A stretch of 64,000 bases of DNA from assembly GCF_037325665.1 (NCBI RefSeq), contig NC_090247.1:28029359-28093358 (forward strand), in the 5' to 3' direction. This DNA comes from Littorina saxatilis. Taxonomy: Eukaryota > Mollusca > Gastropoda > Littorinimorpha > Littorinidae. Positions 1-12,140 of the stretch are shown here, one piece after another. The first letter of the stretch is position 1. Each line of letters starts with the position of its first letter. The position numbers were made by a program, and so were the translations under genes. The notes under the pieces are model-generated. The model had not been told where the DNA came from. It worked only from the letters and a program-made list of their open reading frames with translations, and made no database searches.

Positions 1-70
1 GATACATATCTGACCAAGTGCAGGCTTTCTGAACTTTTTGAATCATTATGACTTATGCTCAGCAATAACA

Positions 71-141
<71 letters not shown>

Positions 142-142
142 C

Positions 143-174
<32 letters not shown>

Positions 175-1655
175 TCTTACTAAATCTACTTCAATTGAAT
201 TAGTTGACGTAAGTAACAGTTCAACACACACATCATGATTTTATTTACATTATTTTTGCATTCTCCGACAAATATGTCTGTGCTCAATATTGAAGTAATT
301 ATGCTCTATTATCTCGACTCGGTTACTTTGGAAGATATTGCTCCCGTTCAAAATCCTAAACATTCCTTCACATTCTTTAACAGCATGGAGTCATACATTG
401 ATAGGGTAGGCGATCGTGGCTTTTGCAGAGCTACAATTGAAAAACTCTTATAAAACACAGTTACCATTTTACCGAAGTTTGCAAGAAATGTGTAACTTCA
501 CAACACTTATGAAAACTTCATTAAGTGCATTCACGACTCAAACACGACTCCAGAATTGTTTTCAATTACATCGGCAAAACAAAACAAGAAAAAAATCCCC
601 AGCAAGCAAATTAAAACAAACCAAACCAAAACTGACATCGAAAAATGTGTTCACAGTGCAAGGAAAATGTAACTATAACCCGCTTTTTCCGACACTAGTC
701 TGATTGTCTACCCGCACTTAGAAACAGGAAGCATGCATATCCCCTGCACTGGGAGGGGGTGGGGGAGCTTTATTGCTTAGGTGAGCTTTGTAGGAAGCTA
801 CCTGTACCCCCCAGTGTAGGATCGGCTTCTAAACACTACTTCTTGGATTTAGTTTTGTCGTGTGTGAAAATGTTTACCAACGAAAGCAAAATAACTGAGC
901 AGTCTATAATTATTTCTTTCAAACAGAGCTCATTCCTTTCAAACTCTCATTGTTTTCAATTATAATTTCGAAATTGTGATCGAAATTCGGCTTTTCGTTC
1001 ATGCTGCTGCTGATTTCGTGTGTGTATCTGCATGTATCGCATTTACTGAAAAGTTGCTGAGATGTATGAATTCTCATTTACACCCAGTGTGTAAAGAAAA
1101 CATTGAATACATTGTCATGATTGACCTTTTTCACGACAGACAGATAACTACAGCCTTTACTTGTATGTAGATTGATGTTTGTCCTTTTTATATTCCTTTT
1201 AAAATTGATAAATATTTTTAAACCTTTCTCGGAACAGCTTTCGCAATTCATGTCCACCCACAGGCGCCGGACTATTCTGAATAACAGCGACTGCTCAAAG
1301 AACAACACCTTAAAAAAAACCATGGCTTTAATTTAAATGTAGCCGCATTAACCCTAAATGTTTGTTATAATACAGTAAAACTATTACATATCTGATTATT
1401 CTTGTTCACCTATTTCGTCTCCTCTACCCCCGTGTATTGTATGTGCCTCTTGTTTTATCAGTTATGGACTGGGCAGAGCTGTGGCTTCGGCTCTCAGTGT
1501 CAAATTTCCAAACGCCGAGGGAGGTGTTTAACTGACCGTATCAAGCACGCGCGCTTATCGTGCATTCCGAACGCGTGTTCTGGAGTGACTGACAGGGGCT
1601 CAAGTTCTCCCTTCCTTAAAAATAAGGGAGTCTGGACTGGACCGCGTCTGAACTG
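1..1655. other. Non-coding flank with a CA microsatellite
   Basis: A long (CA)n tract covers about 70-173 with one short CCCC interruption. The rest is AT-rich. I see no coding region, tRNA or transposon end that I can support; the short open frames here are isolated and have no recognisable protein content. Confidence 0.6.
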
Positions 1656-1847
1656 GTAAGGTCATATATTGTACTACGTTGCAAGCCCCTGGAGCAACTT
1701 GATTTTTTTATTAGTGCTTTTGTGAACAAGAAACAATTAACAAGTGGCTCTATATCCCATCTCCCCCCCCCCCCCCCTTTTCCCCCGTCGCGATATAACC
1801 TTGAATGGTTGAAAACGACGTTAAACACCAACTAAAGAAAGAAAGAA
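1656..1847 (+). mobile_element. SINE-like retroposon, 5'-truncated, (GAAA)n tail
   Basis: This is a plus-strand copy of a repeat seen at least six times in the window. Its 3' end reads roughly CGCGATATAACCTTGAATGG, then a block containing AACGACGTTAAACACC, then AATAAAG followed by GAAAG units. An internal poly-C tract lies at about 1763-1780. The 5' half found in the fuller copies (6.3, 12.1, 24.2 and 41.9 kb) is absent, so the copy is truncated. No target duplication could be fixed here. Confidence 0.7.
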
Positions 1848-1854
1848 CAAGAGA

Positions 1855-2282
1855 AGCTGTACGGACCTGAAATGGCTCGCTACAGAAGACCTCCAGTATC
1901 ATCTCCAGAGCTAAAATCCGTATGTAAAAGGCGATTTACAAGAAGAAGTAGAACAAAAGAACAATAACAGTGACAGAGACTGCAAGGGAGAGGGGGGGTG
2001 GGGGAGTCAGAGACAGACAGACAAACATACGGATAGAACATAACAGGCAGACGAGCAGGTGCAGAACCTCCCAGGCTATTCGTAACTCTTAAGGGTGGGC
2101 CATCATGCTTTCGTTGACAAGATGATTTACCCGCCCCCACCCCCGGAAGTATGGCCCCACCCGCCCTCGCGTTTTCCATATTTCGATATTGTTGTTTGTT
2201 TGTTTTTGTTGTCGTTTTGTGATTTGGGGATTTTTTTTAAAGCCATGTTTCACATGCTATCAGAAGCTTGGGTCGTCTTAAA

Positions 2283-2348
<66 letters not shown>

Positions 2349-2791
2349 TTGAGAGGGAGGAATAGAGAGAAGGGGGAGGGAGATATAAAGGAGAAAAAAA
2401 GGTTCTTAGCCTGCTTTTTGAGGCTTTTTCTCGTGCCCAGGAGTGTCAGTGTATCCCAAGCATAGGTGTACCATTCTCTGAAGTCCCGCTTTTCCGGCAA
2501 TAATGATTAGTGGTGTTATGGACTTATCGACGATGCTAAAGACACGAGATCAAAGACTCCTGATGAAAGCCGGTTTATCTCTTATCAGGTATTGGTAATA
2601 AACACTGTCTTGGAAAATTGCATCCCCGTATAAGTAAGTACGGTACTTTCATCTCACTGATAAGGTGAGCTGTGATGTATAGCGAAGTGATTCTACTCCT
2701 GTGCATAAGATAAGACTAAATGCATTTCGTGCACACCGACTTCAAGACTAAATCAAACACATACACGCACGCGTGCGCGCACATATACACT

Positions 2792-2866
<75 letters not shown>

Positions 2867-3922
2867 ACTCGAACGAACGCACATATGCACGCCGGCACAC
2901 GCTCCGTGCACACACACGCGGCGCGCGCGATCTTCCACACATTTTTATCTGAGATGCGTGATCATGCACACTCGTAAATTAACTTATTTTTTTAGCAGCC
3001 TCCTACGTTAAAAAGTTCTTTAATAAAATGTTTATGGCCATCAGTGTGATAAATATCCGCACAGTGAGTTCACCTGTGAGTTTATATTTTATGTTACTGC
3101 CGTAACCGACTTTTTGTGACATCTGTCATGATGATTCCGATGAGGAGTTATCGATCTGATGTGGTTTTAGTTTCTAGAGTTTGACAAGTGTATAAAAGCA
3201 CATTATTGCGTGTTCAACTCAACATTTTCCTACAGTTAATGTCCCCGAAAAAGGGTCTAGATTCCTGTAAGGTCGAAAAGAACACTTGCGATTTTACACA
3301 TCTCAACGTTTTTCTTCCTGCCATCATCTCACAAGCTGCAGTATAGAGATAAGTGGTCACCCTTCCTTACTCTTTGTCCGTAGTGTATCTTTTTTGTCCA
3401 CGTTAGAGACTGACAGGTCAACATTCCAGTGAGTGTTTCATTCTGTCAATACTGAAATAAACATTTAAAATTACCTGTCTTGTTTTTAGACATCTCAACA
3501 AACTTGGTTGTGGGTGCCTTTCCCTTAGAGCGAAATTTGGTGAGGACCTTTCTCTGCTAAAGTACATAAATGCTCAAAGTGTTTTCAGCTAACTTAATAC
3601 ATTTCTCAATAGATCTTAAACATAATGTGTGCAGAAAAAAAATCAAAAATCTTATTAACACTTGAGAGAACTCGACGTGTGGAAATAAACCTCTTCTCAG
3701 AATGTTCTACGAAGTATATGCGACATTGTTTTTGTTGAATTAAAAACTCTCCAAACTGGATCTGCGTATAAAATCATCTCTTGGAAAGTATACATTCCAA
3801 ACGTGTGTAAGAAACTTTGAAAGAAGCATTCAATGTAAAAACCAACAAATCATGTTCAGCATGTTGGTCAACGGTCAGCTTGCTTCTTGAAATTAAAAGT
3901 AGTTTCCTTCTTGTGCAGGCCA
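1855..3922. other. Non-coding stretch with GA and CA microsatellites
   Basis: It holds (GA)n at about 2281-2343 and (CA)n at about 2794-2862, the latter flanked by mixed CA-rich sequence. Between them and up to 3922 I see only AT-rich DNA without a supported gene or element. Confidence 0.6.
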
Positions 3923-3923
3923 T

Positions 3924-4365
3924 GGGGAAAGGGCGGCCGAGTGGTAAAGTGCACTTGCCTCGGAAGCGAGAGGTTGCGAGTTCAACCCTGGGTCGGGGCG
4001 TAAGCAATTTTCTTCCCCCTTTCCTAGCCCAGGTGGTGGGTTCAAGTGCTAGTCTTTCGGATGAGACGAAAAACCGAGGTCCCTTCGTGTACACTACATT
4101 GGGGTGTGCACGTTAAAGATCCCACGATTGACAAAAGGGTCTTTCCTGGCTAAAAAGGTATAGGCATAGATAAAAAAAAAATTCCACCAAATACCGGTGT
4201 GGCGTGGAACAATAGGCCGTGTAAAGTAAATATTCGCCGTAATGGCTTGAGATTTACTGGTCGATGTGAATGCGTGATATATTGTGTAAAAAATTCCATC
4301 TCACACGGCAGAAACTAATATTTAAAGCGCTTAGAGAACGTCAAGCGCTATATAAATCTCCCATA
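3924..4365 (+). mobile_element. tRNA-derived SINE with conserved central domain
   Basis: The first 75 bases resemble a tRNA: a box A-like GGCCGAGTGGTAAAG near 3934, a possible anticodon arm, and a box B-like GGTTGCGAGTTCAACCC near 3973. A unique body follows, including CTTTCGGATGAGACG and GCACGTTAAAGATCCCA. From memory this body resembles the deeply conserved central domain of metazoan SINEs (Nin-DC type). The tail ends in TATATAAATCTCCCAT and abuts a Helitron-like element. The tRNA-like part continues straight into the body, so it is not a functional tRNA gene. Confidence 0.75.
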
Positions 4366-4390
4366 TCTATATATATATACGACTTGTGTC

Positions 4391-4427
<37 letters not shown>

Positions 4428-4763
4428 GCGATGCACGGCCAAAGTTCTCGGTGGATCTCTTTCAAATTTGGAGACCGTATTCAGCTACACCCCGGACACA
4501 ACTTCATCGATGAGATATATATTTCAACACGTGCTCTCAGCGCGCAGCGCTGAACCGATTTTGGTTTTTCTCTGGATCCATTCCCAGTAACTCTTCCTTA
4601 ATATCTTCTCCAGTGTTTTCAGCCGCGTTTATCTCCCTTCCTCCGTGCGGTGCGCCGGCAAAGCCGGCGTACACCCGGCATAGCCGGGTCCCCGGCACAG
4701 CCGGGTATTCGACTCGACTTCTTCCCGGCGCAGCCGTACCCGGCGAAGCGGGTATTCATCTAG
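4366..4763 (+). mobile_element. Non-autonomous Helitron-like element, copy A
   Basis: The 5' end is TCTATATATATATACGAC preceded by A, then a TG microsatellite, then a conserved body (ATGCACGGCCAAAGTTCTCG, later GCTCTCAGCGCGCAGCGC). Near the 3' end are several CCGGC-NNA-GCCGG mini-hairpins. The end itself is a stem-loop (CCCGGCGAAGCGGG), a short spacer and CTAG followed by T. A 5' TC, a 3' hairpin plus CTRR, and insertion between A and T are Helitron hallmarks. No Rep/helicase gene is present. Confidence 0.7.
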
Positions 4764-4767
4764 TAAA

Positions 4768-5257
4768 TCTATATATATATACGACTTGTGTCTGTGTGTG
4801 TGTGTGTCCGCGATGCACGCCCAAGGTTCTCGATGGATCTGTTTCAAATTTGGTGGGCATATTCAGGTAGACCCCGGACACAACCTGGTCGATGAGATAT
4901 TTCAACACGTGCTCTCAGCGCGCAGCGCTGAACCGATTTTGGTTTTTCTCTGGATCCATTCCCAGTAACTCTTCCTTATCTTCTCCAGTGTTTTCAGCGT
5001 TTATCTCCCTTCCTTCGTGTGGCGTCAATCCATATTCCCGTTTCTATTTTTAGAAGGTCACTGTCGACAACCCTCAATCCATATTCCCGTTATACTATTT
5101 TTAGAAGGTCACTACTCTTCTCCAGTGTTTTGCGCGTTTATCTCCCTTCCTTCGTGCGGTGCGCCGGCAAAGCCGGCGTACACCCGGCAAAGCCGGGTCC
5201 CCGGCGCAGCCGGGTATTCGGCTCGACTTCTTCCCGGCGAAGCGGGTATTCATCTAG
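4768..5257 (+). mobile_element. Non-autonomous Helitron-like element, copy B, in tandem with A
   Basis: It has the same 5' TCTATATATATATACGAC start and the same hairpin-CTAG end as copy A, four bases downstream and in the same orientation. It carries an extra internal direct repeat: the segment around CAATCCATATTCCCG with TTTTTAGAAGGTCACT occurs twice (about 5025-5060 and 5075-5115). Confidence 0.7.
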
Positions 5258-6177
5258 TAAATTAATACATGTTGTAAATCACTATAGATCCGTCTATGCT
5301 TTTATCATGGATAAGAGCATTTTTCCACTTGGACACATACCAAAATGCTACAGACTGCTTTCTGTGCAAAGTGGGACCTTTATTCTTTGCACTGAATAAA
5401 ACACTTGGGTGTCATCTGCGAATTTTGTTGAACAACAAATACAAAGCAGCAACGTTTTTTGTTATTGGTTGATATCATATCAGTGTGTCCCCGTTGAAGG
5501 AAAGTCTTACTGAATAGTACTTAAATGGTTTGCATGATCGTTAAAACGGGAAGGTGTAATGAAAGTATTCTGGGCATGTTCAACATCTGATTGCACGCAG
5601 GTGCATGCGCTTTGCAGTAAAGAGACAAACAGAGCATTTAAGTAGAGAGAGGGTGATAGACGAAAGAGAGAAACACACAGAGGAAAAGAGAGAGAAATTA
5701 AGAGTGAAAAGCACACACGCACGCACACACGCATCCACGCACACTCACACACACTTCATGCATAACTCTAGCGCACAGAAACATCTGTTTATCTTCTCTT
5801 TCTTTATTCACTTTGCATCATAAATATTGAATAATAAACATGCAAAAGTTAGTGGGTAAGAACCATAATTTCCAATATAAAAAAAACCCATAAACTCAGG
5901 ACTTCAAAATCTCAAGGCTAAAGCAGCAACAATAATATCAACCCATAAATCTGTTCGTTGCTTACAATTTGCTGATATTTTTTCAGTGAACATAAACTGG
6001 CAGCTAATTCAAAAGATACAGTCAAACTTCAAGAAGTAATTCCATCTTTATAAGTTAGACATACAAACTGTATTGAAATATCAAAATTGACCAGTTACAC
6101 ATATCCATCCAACCTGTCACTTGTGTATGCTTTTAAAAATTAGAAGCTTAAAAATACCATAAACCTTCCTTTGCAAA
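5258..6177. other. Non-coding AT-rich stretch
   Basis: A short purine-rich (GA) patch lies near 5645-5700 and a CA-rich patch near 5710-5755. I see nothing else that I can support. Confidence 0.5.
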
Positions 6178-6179
6178 TA

Positions 6180-6748
6180 CAGTGGAACCCCCCTTTAAAA
6201 ACTTCCAAAAATCTGAAAAATTCAGGTCTTAATATGTAAGGAGTCTTACATTTAATTTTTGGAGTAAATGTACAGATTTTATGAACAGAAAGTTTGAGAA
6301 AACGAAAGAGAAGGAATCTTTCTTTCTTTATTTGGTGTTAAACGTCGTTTTCAACCGTTCAAGGTTATATCGCGACAGGGAAAGGAAGGGGGGGGGGAGG
6401 GGGAGGTGGGATAGAGCCACTTGTCAATTGTTTCTTGTTCACAAAAGCACTAATCAAAAAATTCCTCCAGGGGCTTGCAACGTAGTACAATATATTACCT
6501 TACTGGAAGAATGCAAGTTTCCAGTACAAAGGACTTAACATTTCTTACATACTGCTTGACTAAAAATCTTTACAAACATTGACTATATTCTATACAAGAA
6601 ACACTTAACAAGGGTAAAAGGAGAAACAGAATCCGTTAGTCGCCTCTTACGACATGCTGGGGAGCATCGGGTAAATTCTTCCCCCTAACCCGCGGGGGGG
6701 TAGAAGAAGGAATCTTAAATTGGGGGTCTTAACAGGGGGGTTCCAATG
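6180..6748. mobile_element. Foldback pogo-like MITE, split by a SINE
   Basis: The ends are inverted: TACAGTGGAACCCCCC on the left, GGGGGGTTCCAATGTA on the right, with TA outermost. The interior carries the family's AAATCTGAAAAATTCAGGTC and GTCTTA motifs. A SINE-like retroposon is inserted in the middle (6318-6703). The family recurs at 21.4, 22.2 and 59.8 kb. TA flanks and CAGTGG-type termini are typical of pogo/Tigger-like non-autonomous elements. Confidence 0.65.
6318..6703 (-). mobile_element. SINE-like retroposon, near full length
   Basis: On the minus strand it begins with a GC block (CCCCGCGGGTTAGGGGGAAG), passes through ATGTCGTAAGAGGCGACTAA and ends in a (GAAA)n-type tail. A target duplication AGAAGGAATCTT (12 bp) is visible on both sides, near 6309 and 6704. 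This fits insertion by target-primed reverse transcription. No tRNA-like head is obvious, so the family may instead derive from a LINE 3' end. Confidence 0.75.
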
Positions 6749-6752
6749 TAAT

Positions 6753-8029
6753 CAGTGACACCACCACAGGTCTATTCAGGCTTTTACATGGAATGACAGC
6801 ATGCTTACACTTTGGCACATACTGAACATTAAGCCTGACAATCTCTCTGCTCATGTACATGATCGTTTACACAGGAATTCAGGTATCTTTTACATAAGTG
6901 GCAGCTAAATCAAAGACAGCTGAGTTTCGCCAAGATTTCAAGTTCATGAGAATTTTGTGAAGATTCGCTGTCTTTGGCTAAATATAAACACTTTTCAAAG
7001 ATTAAAATCAGTCCAGCTAGTTATACATATATACATGTACTTCCAAACCTTCACTTGTGTACGATAATTTTTTAAAGATTAAAAGTCACTGTACATTTAT
7101 ATTAACAACGTACTGTTTAACAAAATCATCAGAGCCTTGGAATATGCTATGGGCACAATCAAGGTTTTACAAACACAAAACTGTTTCAAGTTCTTTGTCT
7201 AGTCTTAAAAAAACAATCAGCTATAAAATGTGAATGTTGAACATTCACTAAACGACGTCAAGAGCTTGGGTCTCTCTTTTTTAACTGAATTGGAGTTAAC
7301 CGCAGAAAACCATGATTTTCCATGCAGATAAAGATTAGAAAATGAACAAGGTATGATTACTTGGAATAAAAGTATTCTGCAGCAGTGACCATGAAGTGAA
7401 GGAAACTTAATTGTGCTTGGAAAAGGTCCAGAACAAGGGGAAGGGAGGGTGACTGTGTGTTGTGTGTATCGATAGTGGAGGTTCCATTGAAAACAAATAA
7501 AAGATATAGCTAGTTTGCGTTTTGCCTGAAACACATTTTTTTCAAAATGTATCGCAATCTACACACATTTTGATATGTGAATAAAAAATAGTATCATTTC
7601 ATCATGTAAAAGCCTAACCAATTTGTGGCAATTTACAAAATGGTTTACACAGGAGGGAAGGTACTTTTGACACTCCCTGTTATCATAAAACACAAATGAA
7701 ATTGAACTTACTATATTTTTGCCAAATTACACTTAGCGACGTTATATATGTATTTGATATTCTAATTGAGTAGAAAATGTAGTTCATACTAAGTTCTTCT
7801 TCTTCGTTCATGGGTTTGACTCCCACGTTCACTCATGTTTTTAGCACGAGTGGATTTGTACGTGTATGACCGTTTTTACCCTGCCATTCAGGCAGCATAC
7901 GTCGATTTCGGGGGAATACTAATATTAATACTTTTGTATTGTACCAAAATACAATGAATTTCCCTCTCAGTGTAACACTTCACGCCCTTTCTGATAGACA
8001 AAAAGACAAGACAGGTAAGAAGAAGCAGA
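6753..8029. other. Non-coding AT-rich stretch with a SINE tail fragment
   Basis: The only recognisable piece is a minus-strand 3' fragment of the tRNA-SINE described at 20973, at about 7794-7921 (motifs TTCTTCTTCTTCG, CACGAGTG, GACCGTTTTTACCCTGCC). I see nothing else. Confidence 0.55.
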
Positions 8030-8032
8030 CAG

Positions 8033-8230
8033 ATCTTTCTTTATTTGGTGTTTAACGTCGTTTTCAACCACGAAGGTTATATTGCGACGGGGAAAGGGGG
8101 GGAGATGGGATAGAGCCACTTGTTAATTGTTTCTTGTTCACAAAAGCAATAATCAAAAAATTGCTCTAGGGGCTTGCAACGTAGTACAATATATGACCTT
8201 ACTGGGAGAATGCAAGTTTCCAGTACAAAG
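8033..8230 (-). mobile_element. SINE-like retroposon, 5'-truncated
   Basis: This is the same family as at 6318, keeping only the 3' half. A 13-bp target duplication with one mismatch, GAAGCAGAYAGAT, flanks it near 8023 and 8231. The truncation therefore happened at insertion, not by later decay. Confidence 0.75.
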
Positions 8231-8232
8231 GA

Positions 8233-9798
8233 AGCAGATAGATAATTAAAGAGCAAGACCAGCAAGACCATGTATATGTATACATACTTTTCTTGAAAAA
8301 GCAACAGGGAACTTCAATACCCCTTTCAAGTGAAAAGAAAATGATGTGTGACACATGTAATGCATCCTTCAAACAGTTGGAATGTGGAATGTTTAAATCA
8401 TTTAGCATACCACACACACACACACATATGCATACAGGCAGACTGCAGGCACCTAGGTCCGGTGCACATGCACGTACATGTACTTAATCACACACACACA
8501 CATTAACTTATAAGGTTCAATGGTAACTTGAAATGGATATTGATAAGCACAAAGGTAAACTAATGTGAAGGCACATGAACATAACAACAAAGGGGACAAA
8601 AAGGCAATATTTGTCACTTCACACGTCTTCAGCGAAAAATAAAAATTAGAAAGAGATAAATTAGGTGCCACATCAAATCACATTTTGATAAGCTCTTGAA
8701 AATTCACACCCCATCATAACATTTTTCAAGCACTGAGGAATGATACGTACATTACAAACAACAGAGCCATACATTGACGTCTGACAATCTTGTTCACACA
8801 GAGTAACCATGAAATGATAAGAAGTCAAAGAAATAGTCCAACTACGTTCACGTATTAAAAATCCTTCCCATGCACGTTCGACAACATGAAAATGCATTGT
8901 AATACATAATTTCAATGCTTCATAATACTCCCAGCCAAGCATTTAAAGTTCAAATAAATAACACTCAGATAACAAACACCCTAGAATGATATACCAGCAA
9001 AACCCCAACATAAACTTTAAAGTTTAAAACTTTATCATATCACCACAAGCAAACTATGATCAGACAATAGCGTAATTACAGTTAATAAATATATACGATA
9101 CAATGCCTAAAGAATACACAAATGCCCTATTATTAAAACCTCATTACAAATTTTAAAAATTAAAATTGGAACAAAAACAATTCACTGTAACAATTTCATT
9201 AATCTGATGCTTCTACTGTTAACTATTCAACGATTACTTAATTATATGTAAAGTAATTTATTACAAGTCCTTACCAAAAACTGACAAAACTTTGAATCTG
9301 AGCAACTTCACTAAAAACACACAAAAATCTCATACAAAATAAACTGGACTAATGGGACATAGCACTTGGCTCATTATTTGACAGATCATTTGTCCTTACC
9401 ATAGCGGAAGATCATGATCTCTCATACTGACAAACATGGTAATTAGCAGACAGAAAGTTCATTGAAATCCTTCCATTTAAAGTGCATTTTGAACGATAGA
9501 ATTCAAAGCCTACAAAATCTTTAAACAATAAAAATGAACTTCCATCAACAATTATTTTTTATTACATTAAGCACAAGTCAGCAGATCAAAATATCCTCAA
9601 TCGCCTCTTCAAGCAAGATAATAAATAAGTTAAATAAAATTAAGTTTACTACAGTAACACCACAAAAATATACAATTATCCTTTGAAATATGATTGACTT
9701 TTTGTTTTAGTTGATCTTGCAACTCAAAGCCTAGCGAAAGGTATCTGCAATAATTGCACACACACACACACACACACCCACCCACTATGTCTTTTTTT
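8233..9798. other. AT-rich non-coding DNA
   Basis: Small CA tracts lie at about 8410-8428, 8489-8502 and 9757-9777. There are no gene-like frames or element ends I can support. Confidence 0.5.
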
Positions 9799-9860
9799 AC
9801 ATTTAGTCAAGTTTTGACTAAATGTTTTAACATAGAGGGGGGAATCGAGACGAGGGTCGT

Positions 9861-9912
<52 letters not shown>

Positions 9913-10647
9913 TGTGTGTGTGTGTAGAGCGATTCAGACTAAACTACTGGGTCGATCTTTATGAAATTTGACATGAGAGTTCCTGGGTATGATATCCCCG
10001 GACGTTTCTTTTCTTTTTTTCAATAAATACCTTTGATGACGTCATATCCGGCTTTTTGTAAAAGTTGAGGCGGCACTGTCACACCCTCATTTTTCAATTA
10101 AATTGATTGAAATTTTGGCAAAGCAATCTTCGACGAAGGCCGGGGTTTGGTATTGCATTTCAGCTTGGTGGCTTAAAAACTAATGAGTGAGTTTGGTCAT
10201 TAAAAATCAGAAACTTCTAATTAAAATCATTTGTTTATTAAACGATCTAAAAACAATTTCATCTTATTTTTCGTCATTTTCTGATTCCAAAAACATATAC
10301 ATATGTTATATTTGGATTAAAAACAATCTCTGAAAATTAAAAATATAAAAATTATGATCAAAATTAAATTTCCGAAATCGATTTAAAAACTATTTCATCT
10401 TATTCCTTGTCGGTTCCTGATTCCAAAAACATATAGATATGATATGTTTGGATTAAAAACACGCTCAGAAAGTTAAAACGAAGAGAGGTACAGTAAAGCG
10501 TGCCATGAAGCACAGCGCAACCGCTGCCGCGCCAAACAGGCTCGTCACTTTCACTGCCTTTTGCACTAGCGGCGGACTACGTTCAGTTTAATTCTGTGAG
10601 TTCCACAGCTTGACTAAATGTAGTAATTTCGCCTTACGCGACTTGTT
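9799..10647 (+). mobile_element. Helentron-like non-autonomous element, ACATTTAGTC family
   Basis: The 5' end carries a self-inverted repeat (TTTAGTCAAGTTTTGACTAAA). A TG microsatellite follows (9862-9930), then a body rich in AAAACATATA direct repeats. Near the 3' end comes CTTGACTAAATGT, an inverted copy of the 5' repeat, followed by a small TCGC...GCGA hairpin and CTTGTT. Subterminal repeats of this kind plus a 3' hairpin match the asymmetric ends described for Helentron/Helitron2 derivatives. A second copy lies at 59933-60612. Confidence 0.65.
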
Positions 10648-10931
10648 TCCTTTTCTATCTCTGCCTAGTTAATTAAAAACACTGAAATACTCCTAAAAAT
10701 TTAAACTGGATTATTTTGAAACAGTAAAAATCACTGAGAGACAATGTTTGCCACCAGAAGTTGTGCAGTAATCACTTGTAAACAAATCATACATTAGCAT
10801 AACATTCGCAAATACCACTCTGCATCTCTGAGAACTTTGGAATAACTTGAGAAAATCTTGCTTGAAATCTTTACTCTGGATAAATATAATTGATAAGCTT
10901 TTCAAAGCAGCAAAAATCTTCTAGTAATTAA

Positions 10932-11206
10932 CAGGCATGAAAACTGAAAAAAAAAAAAAATACTGAAAAAAAAATTCGAAGGCGCGTAGCGCCAAGTTTT
11001 GCAGGCGCGTAGCGCCAAGTTTCGCAGGCGCGTAGCGCCAAGTTTCGCAGGCGCAAAGCGCCAAGACTTCTAGGGGGGTCCGGGGGCATGCTCCCCCGGA
11101 AATTTTTTTTTTCAAGGGTGCAATTTGGTGCAATCTGGGGCTATCTGAGCCTTAAAATTGGATTCAAACATGGCCCCAAAACTATTTTACTATAACTGTG
11201 ACTAGG

Positions 11207-11243
<37 letters not shown>

Positions 11244-11349
11244 AAAAAAAAAAAAAAAAAAAGGAAAAATACGGAAATTAAAAAAAAATACGGTTTATTT
11301 TTTTCAAAAATACGGAAAATACGGAAAATACGGAGAATTTTCATGCCTG
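10932..11349. mobile_element. MITE with 12-bp TIRs and 6-bp AATTAA duplication
   Basis: The termini are CAGGCATGAAAA and TTTTCATGCCTG, flanked by AATTAA on both sides. Inside are four tandem units of about 23 bp built on GGCGCGTAGCGCCAAG, then GGGGTCCGGGGGCATGC, then long poly-A-rich tracts with a short ATACGGAAA tandem. The element at 63370 has related ends and the same GC block. The superfamily is unresolved: a 6-bp duplication does not fit hAT (8 bp) or Tc1/mariner (TA). Confidence 0.75.
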
Positions 11350-12140
11350 AATTAAAGGGACATAACTCAATACAAGTAATGAAGAAACAATGTATCATGG
11401 CGATTGACAACTGCAAGCAATGTCATTAAAAGTCAGTGAGCCCAAACACTGCAGTCTAGCTAGCTGTTTACCTACCATTACACAAAATATTTAAATTCAG
11501 CAGCTCAGAAAGTGGACATTTCACAAGTAGCATTGAAGTACACACTAATAACTCTCCAAATAAAAATATGACTTCCTGAATTCCAGAATAATCTCAACTG
11601 GATCCTAAAATAACATGTCCAAAAATTCCATGCCCCACCAAACGTTGCACCTTCAAGCAAAAAGCAAAACAAGCTAATTTAAGCCAAACCAACAACACTG
11701 TAATACATGGAATAACTGGAATATATAGTTAGTGGGCAAAAACAACTGGCAAACCAAACCACACCAAAGCAAGAAGGAATAATCTTTAAAAAAACAAAAA
11801 ACCCACATCAACAACAAAACACTAAGTAACCCATGCACTTCAAAGAAGGATATCAAGATGCAAATGGCTTAATTAGCACTGAGTCTATTTGATGTCAAGG
11901 ATTTGTCCTGTTCTTTGGTGGAAGCAGTCAAAAATAAACGAAACTTCTTTGAAATAACCGAAAACTTAATCGTTATCATTTTGGAAAGTCTGCTTTAATG
12001 GTGGGAGAAAGGTCACAGACGCCAAAAACTGCCTAACATTTTTGAAAATTGAAAAGCTTTTATGGCCATTTTGGGAAAATTGCTCAAGAAAATAATGTTA
12101 GCAACATTATTGGATAGTATTAAAACACAGGCTATTACAT
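11350..12140. other. AT-rich non-coding DNA
   Basis: No repeat, gene or structural signal is recognisable here. Confidence 0.45.

Noticed and set aside
3924-4000. Possible tRNA gene
   Set aside because: The tRNA-like head runs straight into a SINE body, and the acceptor stem does not close.
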